Shown: positions 37,438 to 45,719, counted from the stretch's first letter. The stretch: 64,000 nucleotides of DNA from Nonomuraea montanisoli (GCF_013363975.1 NZ_JABWGN010000004.1:434001-498000); one strand, 5' to 3'. Notes: generated from the sequence alone by a model not told the origin. Translations and numbers: made by a program.

Positions 37438-38940
37438 GTGGACATGCGCCAGATGGACCCCGATTTCCTGGAGCTGCCGCTGCGGCAGCTCGCGGACGCC
37501 GCCCTGCAACGCGCCCGTGACCTGGGTGCCGAGCACGCCGACTTCCGGCTCGAACGCGTCAGGGCCGAGATGCTGAGCCTCTACGACACCCGGCTCGAGG
37601 GCGCGATGGACGCCGACGACCTGGGCTACGCCGTGCGCGTGGTCAAGGGCGGCACGTGGGGCTTCGCCTCCGGCATCCTCCTCACCCCGGAGGCTGCCGC
37701 GGCGGTGGCCGAGCAGGCGGTGCGCGTGGCCGAGGTGAGCGCCCCGATCAACCGCGAGCCGATCGAGCTGGCCCCCGAGCCCGCGCACCGCGACGTCACC
37801 TGGGTCTCCTCCTACGAGATCGACCCGTTCACGGTGCCGTCGGCCGACAAGGTCGCGCTGCTGGCCGAGTGGTCGGCCGGGCTGCTGAAGGGCGCCGACC
37901 ACGTCTCGGCCCGGCTGTACCAGGTCAAGGAGCAGAAGTTCTACGCCGACACGGCGGGCACGGTCACCACCCAGCAGCGCGTGCGCATCCATCCGAACCT
38001 CAACGCGATGAAGGCCTCCGACGGCGGCTTCGACGACATGTCGACGATCGCCCCGCCGGCGGGCCGCGGCTACGAGTACATGACCGGCACCGGCTGGGAC
38101 TGGGCGGCCGAGCTGGCCCGCATCCCCGAGCTGCTGGCCGAGAAGCTGGCCGCGCCCTCGGTCGAGCCGGGCGAGTACGACCTGGTGATCGACCCGTCCA
38201 ATCTGTGGCTGACCATCCACGAGTCGATCGGCCACGCCACGGAGCTGGACCGGGCGCTCGGCTACGAGGCGGCCTACGCGGGCACCAGCTTCGCCACGTT
38301 CGACAAGCTCGGCGAGCTGACATACGGATCGCCGATCATGAACGTGACCGGTGACCGCACGGTCGAGCACGGCCTGGCCACGATCGGCTACGACGACGAG
38401 GGCGTCGAGGGGCAGTCGTTCGACATCGTGCGCGACGGCGTCCTGGTCGGCTACCAGCTCGACCGGCGCATGGCGCTGATGAAGGGCTTCGGCCGCTCCA
38501 ACGGCTGCGCGTTCGCCGACTCGCCCGGCCACATGCCGATCCAGCGCATGGCCAACGTCTCGCTCGCCCCGGCGCCCGGCGGCCCCTCCACCGAGGAGCT
38601 GATCTCGGGCGTGCGGCGCGGCCTCTACATCGTCGGCGACAAGAGCTGGTCCATCGACATGCAGCGCTACAACTTCCAGTTCACCGGCCAGCGGGCGTAC
38701 CTGATCAGCGACGGCCGGCTGGCCGGCCAGGTGCGCGACTTCGCCTACCAGGCGACCACGACCGACTTCTGGCGGTCGATGGAGGCGGTCGGCGGGCCGC
38801 AGACGTACGTGCTCGGCGGCGCCTTCAACTGCGGCAAGGGCCAGCCGGGGCAGGTCGCCCCGGTCAGCCACGGGTGCCCCTCGGCGCTGTTCCGGGGCGT
38901 CCGGATCCTCAACACCGTGCAGGAGGGTGGGAAGAAGTGA
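37438..38940 (+). CDS. TldD-type metallopeptidase subunit
   Basis: A 500-residue TldD/PmbA-family protein with the zinc-peptidase motif HESIGH at residues 261-266 and the second family half (CAFADSPGHMPIQRMANVSL). TldD and its partner PmbA/TldE form a heterodimer that trims peptides such as leader regions of modified peptides. The GTG at 37438 or the ATG at 37444 may be used. The stop overlaps the start of the partner subunit gene (GTGA), consistent with complex formation. Confidence 0.92.
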   Translation: MDMRQMDPDFLELPLRQLADAALQRARDLGAEHADFRLERVRAEMLSLYDTRLEGAMDADDLGYAVRVVKGGTWGFASGILLTPEAAAAVAEQAVRVAEVSAPINREPIELAPEPAHRDVTWVSSYEIDPFTVPSADKVALLAEWSAGLLKGADHVSARLYQVKEQKFYADTAGTVTTQQRVRIHPNLNAMKASDGGFDDMSTIAPPAGRGYEYMTGTGWDWAAELARIPELLAEKLAAPSVEPGEYDLVIDPSNLWLTIHESIGHATELDRALGYEAAYAGTSFATFDKLGELTYGSPIMNVTGDRTVEHGLATIGYDDEGVEGQSFDIVRDGVLVGYQLDRRMALMKGFGRSNGCAFADSPGHMPIQRMANVSLAPAPGGPSTEELISGVRRGLYIVGDKSWSIDMQRYNFQFTGQRAYLISDGRLAGQVRDFAYQATTTDFWRSMEAVGGPQTYVLGGAFNCGKGQPGQVAPVSHGCPSALFRGVRILNTVQEGGKK

Positions 38941-40328
38941 GCGAGCACATCACCGGCGGTTCGCCGCAGGAGATGGTGGAGCGGGCACTGGAGCTGTCGC
39001 GGGGCGACGGCTGCGTCGTGCTCGCCGACGAGGGCTCCACCGCCAACCTCCGCTTCGCGGGCAACACCCTGACCACCAACGGCGTCGCCCGCTCCTCGCG
39101 GCTGACCGTCATCTCCGTCGTGGGTGAGGGCGTCGGCGTCGTGTCGCGCGCCGCCGTACGCCCCGACCAGCTCGCCGACGTGGTGGAGGCGGCCGACCGG
39201 GCGGCGCGCGAGGCGCAGCCGGCCGAGGACGCCCGGCCGCTCGTCGAGGGCGTGCCGGCCAGCCCGTCCTGGGGCGACCCGGTGACGCCGACGGACATCG
39301 GCGTCTTCGAGGACTTCGCGCCCGCGCTGGGCGAGGCGTTCGCCGCCGCCGAGTCGGGCGGCAGGAAGCTGTACGGCTTCGCCGAGCACACCCGGACGAC
39401 GACGTTCCTCGGCACGTCGGCGGGCCTGCGGCTGCGCCACGACCAGCCGTCCGGGCGGCTGGAGCTCAACGCCAAGTCGGCCGACCTGAAGCGGTCGGCG
39501 TGGACCGGCGTGGCCACGCGCGACTTCTCCGACGTGGACGTGACGGGCCTCGACTCGTCGCTGGCCCGGCGGCTCGAATGGGCCAAGAACCGGATCGACC
39601 TGCCGGCCGGCCGCTACGAGACGATCCTGCCGCCGAGCGCGGTCTCCGACCTGATGATCTACCTGTACTGGTCGGCGGGCGTCAGGGACGCGCTCGACGG
39701 CCGCTCGGTGTTCTCCAAGCCCGGCGGCGGCACCCGGGTGGGCGAGCGGCTGGCCGAGCTGCCGATCACGCTGGCCGGCGACCCGTCGGCGCCCGGGCTG
39801 GAGTGCGCGCCGTTCGTCGTGGCGCACTCCTCCAGCCGGGACTCGTCGGTGTTCGACAACGGCCTGCCGCTGGAGCCGACGGCGTGGGTGAAGGACGGGC
39901 GGCTGGAGGCGCTGCAGCAGACCCGCTACTCCTCCGAGCTCAGCGGCATGCCGGTGACCCCGCCCGTCGACAACCTGCTCATGACGTGCCGCGAGGGCGG
40001 CGCGTCCCTGGACGAGATGATCGCCTCCACGGAGCGGGGGCTGCTGCTGACCTGCCTGTGGTACATCCGCGAGGTCGATCCGCAGACGCTGCTGGTGACG
40101 GGGCTGACCCGGGACGGCGTCTACCTCGTCGAGAACGGCGAGGTCGTGGGCGAGGTCAACAACTTCCGGTTCAACGAGAGCCCGGTCGACCTGCTCGGCC
40201 GCCTGTCGGAGGTGGGCGCGAGCGTGCCGACGCTGCCCCGGGAGTGGAACGACTACTGGACCCGGGCGGTCATGCCGGCCGTGCGGGTGCCCGACTTCAA
40301 CATGTCGACGGTGAGCCAGGCGAGCTGA
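38937..40328 (+). CDS. TldE/PmbA-type metallopeptidase partner subunit
   Basis: A 463-residue TldD/PmbA-family protein lacking the HExxxH motif, as expected for the non-catalytic or structural subunit (TldE). Family segments include LRFAGNTLTTNGVARSSRLT, DNLLMTCREGGASLDEMI and EVNNFRFNESPVDLLGR. The GTG start overlaps the TldD stop. The pair likely processes peptides; no peptide precursor gene was recognised close by. Confidence 0.9.
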   Translation: MSEHITGGSPQEMVERALELSRGDGCVVLADEGSTANLRFAGNTLTTNGVARSSRLTVISVVGEGVGVVSRAAVRPDQLADVVEAADRAAREAQPAEDARPLVEGVPASPSWGDPVTPTDIGVFEDFAPALGEAFAAAESGGRKLYGFAEHTRTTTFLGTSAGLRLRHDQPSGRLELNAKSADLKRSAWTGVATRDFSDVDVTGLDSSLARRLEWAKNRIDLPAGRYETILPPSAVSDLMIYLYWSAGVRDALDGRSVFSKPGGGTRVGERLAELPITLAGDPSAPGLECAPFVVAHSSSRDSSVFDNGLPLEPTAWVKDGRLEALQQTRYSSELSGMPVTPPVDNLLMTCREGGASLDEMIASTERGLLLTCLWYIREVDPQTLLVTGLTRDGVYLVENGEVVGEVNNFRFNESPVDLLGRLSEVGASVPTLPREWNDYWTRAVMPAVRVPDFNMSTVSQAS

Positions 40329-40442
40329 TCCTCGCCGGCTGACGTCACCGTGCCGCCGGCCAGCCGGGTGAGCCCCTCGCGGGCCACCGGCCGTCCCGGC
40401 GGACATCGGGTGTCGGGCGTCGGGCGTCGGATGTTCGGTGTC

Positions 40443-40484
40443 AGGCGCCGGGCTTCAGGCGCCGGGCTTCAGACGCCGGGCTTC
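40443..40484. repeat. Three 14-bp tandem repeats at the dodecin 3' end
   Basis: AGGCGCCGGGCTTC (40443-40456), an exact copy (40457-40470) and a copy with one change (40471-40484) run up to and touch the stop codon of the dodecin gene. The 154-bp gap 40329-40482 contains nothing else recognisable. Confidence 0.8.
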
Positions 40485-40695
40485 AGGCGTCCTCCAGGCG
40501 GAAGCCCACCTTCATGCCCACCTGGTAGTGGGCGACCTCTCCCCCTTCGATGTGCCCCCGCACCTCCGTCACCTCGAACCAGTCGAGGTGCCGCAGCGTC
40601 TGCGAGGCGCGCCGGATGCCGTTGCGGATGGCCTGGTCAACGCTCTCGGCCGAGGTCCCGACTATCTCGGTCACCCGGTACGTTCGATCCGTCAT
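40483..40695 (-). CDS. Dodecin family flavin-binding protein
   Basis: A 70-residue dodecin: TYRVTEIVGTSAESVDQAIR, a central ASQTLRHLDWFEVTEVRGHI with the conserved Trp that stacks on the flavin, and the ending YQVGMKVGFRLED. Dodecins assemble as dodecamers that store or buffer flavins. The ATG at 40695 has AAGGAGG upstream at a good distance. The stop codon lies next to a 14-bp repeat array. Confidence 0.93.
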   Translation of the reverse strand: MTDRTYRVTEIVGTSAESVDQAIRNGIRRASQTLRHLDWFEVTEVRGHIEGGEVAHYQVGMKVGFRLEDA

Positions 40696-40794
40696 CTCCA
40701 CATCCTCCTTACTCGAAAGCCATGATCGCATGACCGGCCGTCCTGGGCCGGGCGGCCGTCGCCCGGCGCTCCTCCGAGGTCTACGGTGGGAGAT

Positions 40795-41109
40795 ATGAAG
40801 CGCTGGCGTAAGAAGCACGACGTCCATCAGGTGACGGACGCCAGACCCTCGCTGACCGCGGACATCCAGCGCCGCGAGGTGAGCTACCTGATCAAGATGG
40901 GGATCCGCACGATCTGCCTGATCCTGGCCGTGGTGGTGCCCGTGCCGTGGCCGTACCGGCTGCTGTTCATCGCGGGCGCAGTCTTTTTGCCATACATAGC
41001 CGTAATCGGGGCCAATGAGAGGGGGATGGATGTCCCTCCTCCCACCTTTCAGACACCGGAAGCTAACCAAAGCGAGATACCAAGGCACCGACGCGAGATC
41101 GGGTCGTGA
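40795..41109 (+). CDS. DUF3099 family membrane protein
   Basis: A 104-residue protein with two predicted membrane helices (IRTICLILAVVVPVPWPYRL and LLFIAGAVFLPYIAVIGANE), a basic N-terminus (MKRWRKKHDVHQVTDARPSL) and a hydrophilic tail. VTDARPSLTADIQRREVSYL matches the DUF3099 family of actinobacteria, whose role is unknown. It lies immediately upstream of the 6C-like RNA. Confidence 0.85.
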   Translation: MKRWRKKHDVHQVTDARPSLTADIQRREVSYLIKMGIRTICLILAVVVPVPWPYRLLFIAGAVFLPYIAVIGANERGMDVPPPTFQTPEANQSEIPRHRREIGS

Positions 41110-41116
41110 CTAAGTC

Positions 41117-41148
41117 TTGACGCATCCCATGGGTTGTAGGTGTACGCT
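41117..41148 (+). promoter_or_regulatory. Candidate promoter of the 6C-like RNA
   Basis: TTGACG (41117-41122) and TACGCT (41143-41148), 20-bp spacer, end eight bases before the first hairpin. The spacer is long for the main sigma factor, so the exact -10 is uncertain. Confidence 0.4.
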
Positions 41149-41155
41149 TTAGCCA

Positions 41156-41270
41156 AGCACTCCGGTCCCCCGTCGGAGTGCTGATGCCGGCGTTCCGGGC
41201 CCCCGTCGGAACGCCGATGAAGCGACGCCGGGTGGTTTGCCCCCGTAACCACCCGGCGTCGCCCTTTTCT
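41156..41270 (+). ncRNA. 6C-like structured RNA with three C-loop hairpins
   Basis: Three successive perfect hairpins, each with a nine-base loop ending CCCCCGT: 41156-41182 (9-bp stem, loop GTCCCCCGT), 41188-41216 (10-bp stem, loop GGCCCCCGT) and 41222-41262 (16-bp stem, loop TGCCCCCGT). The last is followed by CCTTTTCT, so it doubles as an intrinsic terminator. The C-rich loops on GC-rich stems fit the actinobacterial 6C RNA family, described with two such hairpins and six or more Cs. Here there are five Cs, and the terminator hairpin also carries the loop. Both strands lack a coding gene here, and the stems differ in sequence while the loops are kept, which argues for RNA function. Confidence 0.7.
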
Positions 41271-41423
41271 GGGAAATCCCGCGCCGTAGATGATCAATCC
41301 AGCGCTGGCGCCGATCGTGTGATAGGGCCCCTTTCCCGAAATCGTTTTCGCTTCGAACCGTCCATAATTGCCAGGAAACTTTCAGGTTCGCGCAGCGCTT
41401 GACAAGAAGAGTTCGTCGGAGTG
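41271..41423. other. Gene-free stretch after the 6C-like RNA
   Basis: With the RNA it makes a 314-bp gap between the DUF3099 and DUF6457 genes. It is AT-richer around 41330-41390 and contains a TTGACA (41399-41404) without a partner -10 or a downstream plus-strand gene. I see no further feature. Confidence 0.4.
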
Positions 41424-41741
41424 TCAGTCGTCCGTCAGCGTCTGGGCCGTGGCCCGCCCCCAGTCGCGGGCGAGGGCGGTGAGGCGCGCGACGGCGTCCT
41501 CGGGCGCGGTGCCGGCGCCCTGGGCGAGCCCGAGCAGGTAGGCGGTCAGCGGCGCCGCCGGCCGGGCCACGCCGTGCGCCACCTCCTTGGTGAGTTCCAG
41601 GATCAGGTCGCGGTCGACGCGGGCCGGGTCGACGCCGAGCTCCTTGCAGGCCAGCGCGGTCCACTCGTTCAGCACGTTCATGGGTGCGCGGCGCGGCCTT
41701 CCGTCCCGGGACGGCGCGTCGGGACGCTCCGGTGCCGTCAC
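41424..41741 (-). CDS. DUF6457 family protein
   Basis: A small helical protein. The conserved core starts at MNVLNEWTALACKELGVDP and continues LILELTKEVAHGVARPAAPLTAYLLGLA. The GTG at 41741 overlaps the stop of the MobA-like gene (GTGA) and gives 105 residues with a charged, Arg-rich leader; an ATG at 41681 gives 85 residues that match the core alone, but it has no clear ribosome site. The family commonly accompanies mobA in actinobacteria, so a molybdopterin-related role is likely but unproven. Confidence 0.8.
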   Translation of the reverse strand: MTAPERPDAPSRDGRPRRAPMNVLNEWTALACKELGVDPARVDRDLILELTKEVAHGVARPAAPLTAYLLGLAQGAGTAPEDAVARLTALARDWGRATAQTLTDD

Positions 41742-42949
41742 GGGCCGGGCGGCGCGCCTCCTCCTGTCGTCGGGAAGGGGACACGGGTCGTGTCACCGAG
41801 GCGGGCTTCGTACAGGTCGTCCATTGTGTCGCAGTCGAACCAGGGGCGCCCCGGCAACGTGACGCGCGCGGCGACGAGGGGGGCCAGCAGGCCGCGCAGG
41901 GACCGCCCGCCGTACCGGCCGAGGGCCTCCCGCAGCGCCGCGGTGTCCCAGACGCCCAGCAGCCACTGCTCGCGCCCGTCGCCGTCGACGGCCACCACTC
42001 CGGCGCGGCGCGCGCCCGCGGGGACGTCCGGATCGCCTTCCTCCCGGCCCGGAGCCGCCCTGTGATCGCCTGACGCGGGCGGGGCGGCCCCTTGTGCGGG
42101 GGTGACCCTTTCCGGGGTTCCAGGCCCGCCTGGGAGCGCTCCTGAGCCGGTGCGGACATCGCGCCGCGAGCCGGGAGCGGGCGCGTCAGGCGCGGCACCG
42201 CCGTCAGACTCGGCGCCGCCGTCAGGCGCGGCGCCCCCGTCAGGCGCGGCGGGCGCGTCCGGCGCGACGCCGCCTCGCGCGCTCGCCTCGGCGCCCCTCT
42301 CAAGCGCGGCACCCGCGCCAGGCACGGCGGGCACGTTCCGCTCGGCGCTCCTCTCAGGCGCGGTGAGCTCCCCAGAGGGCGCAAGTGACACACCGGTTGA
42401 AGGAGGCACGCGGGCCGTAGAAGACGCAGTGGCCGGGGGAGACACAGAGGCGAGCAGCGTCTCAGGGGCGAGGTGCACCTCAGGCGACAGAGGCGACTGC
42501 GGGGCTGCCGACAGTCGAGGGTCGGGAGACGGAGGCGACGGCGGAGGCGGGGCGGTCGGGGCGGTCGGGGCGGTCGGGGCGGTCGGGGCGGTCGGGGCGG
42601 TCGGGGCGGTCCGAGGCGGCGGCAGGGCGGCGAGGAGGGCGGCGATGTGGGACGGGGCCAGGAAGGGGAGATCGGCCGCCAGCAGGACGACCCTCGGCGC
42701 CGTGACCTCGCGCAGCCCCGCGCGCAGTGCGGGCACCGGCCCCCCTCCCGGAGGGTCCTCCCGGGTGAAGACCACTCCCGGCAGGTCGCGGACGGGCCCG
42801 ACCACCACCACGCGCCCGGCCCCCGAGACGGCGCCGGCGACCCACTCCAGCAGCGTCCGCCCGCCCACGACGAGCCCCGGCTTGTCCGCCCCGCCGAGCC
42901 GCCGCGCCTCTCCCCCGGCCAGCACCACCGCGTCGTACCCAGCACTCAT
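41738..42949 (-). CDS. mobA: MobA-like molybdenum cofactor guanylyltransferase with long low-complexity insert
   Basis: A 403-residue protein; MobA is usually near 200. The N-terminal half is a normal nucleotidyltransferase (DAVVLAGGEARRLGGADKPG, then VLLAADLPFLAP) and the C-terminal half has the remaining fold (WLLGVWDTAALREALGRYGG, PWFDCDTMDDLYEA). Between them, about residues 110-305, is a Pro/Ala/Ser/Gly-rich insert including APTAPT repeats from a 9-bp array. The insert falls at the surface after the DLPF strand, so both halves could still fold together. It would attach GMP to molybdopterin. ATG at 42949. Confidence 0.85.
   Translation of the reverse strand: MSAGYDAVVLAGGEARRLGGADKPGLVVGGRTLLEWVAGAVSGAGRVVVVGPVRDLPGVVFTREDPPGGGPVPALRAGLREVTAPRVVLLAADLPFLAPSHIAALLAALPPPRTAPTAPTAPTAPTAPTAPTAPPPPSPPSPDPRLSAAPQSPLSPEVHLAPETLLASVSPPATASSTARVPPSTGVSLAPSGELTAPERSAERNVPAVPGAGAALERGAEASARGGVAPDAPAAPDGGAAPDGGAESDGGAAPDAPAPGSRRDVRTGSGALPGGPGTPERVTPAQGAAPPASGDHRAAPGREEGDPDVPAGARRAGVVAVDGDGREQWLLGVWDTAALREALGRYGGRSLRGLLAPLVAARVTLPGRPWFDCDTMDDLYEARLGDTTRVPFPTTGGGAPPGP
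42551..42613. repeat. 9-bp tandem repeat in the mobA gene (7 units)
   Basis: Six exact GGCGGTCGG units from 42551 and a seventh with one change (42605-42613). On the coding strand this reads as repeated Ala-Pro-Thr. It is the start of the long low-complexity insert. Confidence 0.92.
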
Positions 42950-43080
42950 GCCCTCACCGTACGCACACCCGCGCCCCTCCCGCGCGACAACCCTCCACCG
43001 CGGCCCCCGGCGAGCACCACCGGCCCGCGCCGCGCCCCACGGCTCCGGTGCGGCGGCTGCATGACCGCCGCGAGCAGCAG

Positions 43081-43121
43081 CGCCCCTTCTATTGCCAACA
43101 CAAATTGACATAGAAGGGGCG
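43081..43121. promoter_or_regulatory. 12-bp inverted repeat between mobA and lysE (candidate operator)
   Basis: CGCCCCTTCTAT (43081-43092) and its exact reverse complement (43110-43121) flank an AT-rich 17-bp spacer that contains TTGACA (43105-43110). It is 20 bp before the LysE start and in the divergent gap to mobA. Its size suits a dimeric regulator; as RNA it would also form a hairpin, but no plus-strand gene precedes it. Confidence 0.6.
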
Positions 43122-43140
43122 TCAGTGGTCCGATGGCGCG

Positions 43141-43752
43141 ATGAGCACCGAGTTCCTTCTCACCACCCTGGTCATCGTCGTCACGCCCGGCACCGGCGTG
43201 CTCTACACGATGGCCGCCGGCCTGGCCCGCGGCGGGCGGGCCGGCATGGTCGCGGCGCTGGGCTGCACCCTCGGCATCGTGCCGCACATGGCCGCGGCGG
43301 TCACCGGCCTGGCCGCCCTCCTGCACGCCAGCGCGCTCGCCTTCCAGGCGCTGAAGTACCTGGGCGTGGCCTACCTGCTGTTCATGGCCGTCATGACGCT
43401 GCGCGAACGCGGGGCGCTCAGCGTGGAGCCGGAGACCGCCCCGCGACCGGCCGGCCGGGTCATCGCCTCCGGCATGCTGGTCAACCTGCTCAACCCCAAG
43501 CTGTCGATCTTCTTCTTCGCGTTCCTGCCGCAGTTCGTGAGCACGGAGGAGCCGGCCGCGCTCGTCCGCATGCTGGAGCTGAGCGGGGTGTTCATGCTGG
43601 TGACGTTCGTGGCGTTCTGCGGCTACGGGTGGTTCGCGGCGGCCATCCGGGGTCAGGTCGTCTCGCGCCCCGCGGTGATGACGTGGATGCGGCGCGTCTT
43701 CGCCGGGGCGTTCGTGGCGCTCGGCGTGAAGCTGGCCCTCACCGAGAACTGA
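43141..43752 (+). CDS. LysE/RhtB family amino-acid exporter
   Basis: A 203-residue membrane protein with about six helices. The family signature is TPGTGVLYTMAAGLARGGRAG near the N-terminus, with LGVAYLLFMAVMTLRERG and VNLLNPKLSIFFFAFLPQFV further on. Such carriers export amino acids or related metabolites by proton exchange. It lies between the Moco genes; it may be unrelated to them. Expression is probably set by the inverted repeat just upstream. Confidence 0.92.
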   Translation: MSTEFLLTTLVIVVTPGTGVLYTMAAGLARGGRAGMVAALGCTLGIVPHMAAAVTGLAALLHASALAFQALKYLGVAYLLFMAVMTLRERGALSVEPETAPRPAGRVIASGMLVNLLNPKLSIFFFAFLPQFVSTEEPAALVRMLELSGVFMLVTFVAFCGYGWFAAAIRGQVVSRPAVMTWMRRVFAGAFVALGVKLALTEN

Positions 43753-43775
43753 GCCCCGGCGGAGCCCCGCGGACC

Positions 43776-44765
43776 TCAGCCGCCGATCGCCGACATCGGG
43801 CGGGACGGCTGCAGGAACGACGGGTCGTCGATGCCGTGCCCCGCGCGCTTGCGGGCCACGGCTGCGGTCCAGCGCGCGGCCAGCTCCTCGTCCGTGGCGC
43901 CGGCCCGCATCGGCGTCTTGAGGTCGGACTCCTCGGTGGCGAACAGGCAGTTGCGCACCTGGCCGTCGGCGGTGAGCCGGACGCGGTCGCAGGCGCCGCA
44001 GAACGGCCGGGTCACCGAGCCGATCACGCCCACCCGGGCCGGCCCGCCGTCCACCAGGAACCGCTCGGCCGGGGCGCTGCCGCGCTCCTCCAGGTCGTCG
44101 GGGCTCAGGTCGAACGAGCCCGACAGCCGCTCGAGGATCTCGTCGGCGGTCACCATGTTCTCGCGGCTCCAGCCGTGCTGGGCGTCGAGCGGCATCTGCT
44201 CGATGATGCGCAGCTCGTAGCCGCGGTCGAGGCAGAAGCGCAGCAGCGGCACGGCCTCGTGGTCGTTGACGTCGCGCATGAGCACGGTGTTGATCTTGAC
44301 GGGGCGCAGGCCGGCCTCGTGGGCGGCGGCCAGGCCCTCGATCACGTCGGTGAACCGGTCGCGGTGCGCCAGCCGCTTGAACACCTCGCGGTCGAGCGTG
44401 TCGAGCGAGACGTTGACCCGGTCGAGCCCCGCCTCGGCCAGCGGCCCGGCCAGCCTGGCCAGGCCGATGCCGTTGGTCGTCAGCGACACCTGCGGGCGCG
44501 GGCGCAGCGCTGCGGTGCGGGCGACGATGTCCACCAGCTCGCGGCGCAGCAGCGGCTCGCCCCCGGTGTAGCGGACCTCGGTGACGCCGAGCCGCTCGAC
44601 GCCGATCGCGACCAACCGGACGATCTCGTCGGCGGTGAGGAGCTGGGCGTTGGGCAGCCAGTCGAGCCCCTCGGGCGGCATGCAGTACGTGCAGCGCAGG
44701 TTGCACTTGTCGGTGAGGGACACCCGCAGATCCGTCGCCACCCGTCCGAACGAGTCCCGCAACAC
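43776..44765 (-). CDS. moaA: GTP 3',8-cyclase (MoaA)
   Basis: A 329-residue radical-SAM enzyme: CNLRCTYC for the SAM cluster, RYTGGEPLLR, NTVLMRDVND, the second cluster FCGACDRVRLTADGQVRNC, and the essential C-terminal Gly-Gly. It makes (8S)-3',8-cyclo-7,8-dihydro-GTP, the first step of molybdenum cofactor synthesis. Start choice: AGGAGG (44775-44780) abuts a GTG at 44774, too close to work, but is nine bases from the in-frame GTG at 44765, which is therefore chosen. The other start would add three residues. Confidence 0.94.
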   Translation of the reverse strand: MLRDSFGRVATDLRVSLTDKCNLRCTYCMPPEGLDWLPNAQLLTADEIVRLVAIGVERLGVTEVRYTGGEPLLRRELVDIVARTAALRPRPQVSLTTNGIGLARLAGPLAEAGLDRVNVSLDTLDREVFKRLAHRDRFTDVIEGLAAAHEAGLRPVKINTVLMRDVNDHEAVPLLRFCLDRGYELRIIEQMPLDAQHGWSRENMVTADEILERLSGSFDLSPDDLEERGSAPAERFLVDGGPARVGVIGSVTRPFCGACDRVRLTADGQVRNCLFATEESDLKTPMRAGATDEELAARWTAAVARKRAGHGIDDPSFLQPSRPMSAIGG

Positions 44766-45004
44766 GGGCGTCACCTCCTGTCAGATCTCCGGCTGTCCGG
44801 GTCGCCGGACGGCCAGCCTACGGCCGGCCCCGCCGCCTTCCCGCACCGCATGGTCGTATCGTGCCGCATCCCACCACAACAGCCACGCGACGGGACCGAT
44901 TCCCTCCTTTCCTCCAGGATCCCCCCTCTCCTGGTCAGGGCGGTACGGCCGGCCCCCGGTAAAACCCTTGCCGGACACCGGTGACGTCCTGCCATGATCC
45001 CGGC
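44766..45004. promoter_or_regulatory. Divergent region moaA / acetyltransferase
   Basis: A 239-bp gap. It holds the moaA ribosome site and GC-rich inverted stretches near 44775-44835. TTGCCG and CATGAT upstream of 45005 could be a weak promoter for the acetyltransferase, with a 19-bp spacer. No riboswitch pattern was recognised. Confidence 0.3.
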
Positions 45005-45646
45005 ATGCGACACTGGCCTCTGTTCTCCCTGTCCATCACCACGCCCCGGCTGGAGCTGCGGGTACCCTCGCTCGCCGACCTGGACGAGCTGGCCGAGCGC
45101 GCCGCCGAAGGCGTCCACGACCCGGCGGAGATGCCGTTCTTCCAGCCCTGGACGGACGCCTCCCCGGAGGAGCGGGCCCGCGGCACCCTGCGCTACGTCT
45201 TCGGGCGCTGGGGCGCCTGGACGCCGGAGTCCTGGAGCTGCCCCCTGGTCACGGTGTCCGAGGGGCGGGTCGTCGGCGTGCAGGAGCTGGAGGCCGTGGA
45301 CTTCGCGGTCACCCGCGAGGTGCGGACGGGCTCGTGGCTCGGGCTGCGCCATCAGGGCCAGGGCATCGGCACCGAGATGCGCCGGGCCGTGCTGCACCTG
45401 GCCTTCGACGGGCTCGGCGCCGAGAGCGCCGTCTCGGAGGCGTTCCTCGACAACCACCGGTCGCTGGGCGTCTCCCGCCGGCTCGGCTACCGGGACGACG
45501 GCCTGGCGCGCCACAGCCGGCGGGGCAAGCCTGCGGTGCAGCAGCGGCTGCGGCTGGACCGCGAGCACTGGAGCACGCCGTCCGGTCACCGCATCGACGG
45601 GCTGGAGCCATGCCTGCCGCTGTTCGGCGCCGCGCGGGACGCGTAG
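45005..45646 (+). CDS. GNAT-family N-acetyltransferase
   Basis: A 213-residue protein of the RimJ/RimL-like GNAT group: SITTPRLELRVPSLADLDEL start, SWLGLRHQGQGIGTEMRRAV for acetyl-CoA binding and SEAFLDNHRSLGVSRRLGYR as motif B. Substrate may be a protein N-terminus or a small molecule. The ATG at 45005 gives a typical start. It precedes rtcB by 73 bp on the same strand. Confidence 0.9.
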   Translation: MRHWPLFSLSITTPRLELRVPSLADLDELAERAAEGVHDPAEMPFFQPWTDASPEERARGTLRYVFGRWGAWTPESWSCPLVTVSEGRVVGVQELEAVDFAVTREVRTGSWLGLRHQGQGIGTEMRRAVLHLAFDGLGAESAVSEAFLDNHRSLGVSRRLGYRDDGLARHSRRGKPAVQQRLRLDREHWSTPSGHRIDGLEPCLPLFGAARDA

Positions 45647-45719
45647 CGGAAAAACCGGTGGGGCTCGCGGTCATGATCGCGGCACACTGGGGCACGGACG
45701 AGCCAAGGAGATGTCTGTC

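Noticed and set aside
42551..42613. CRISPR-like array in the 9-bp repeat region
   Set aside because: Units are contiguous 9-bp copies without spacers, in frame within mobA.
43105..43110. TTGACA as -35 of the lysE promoter
   Set aside because: No acceptable -10 lies 16-18 bp downstream, so it was treated only as part of the inverted-repeat site.
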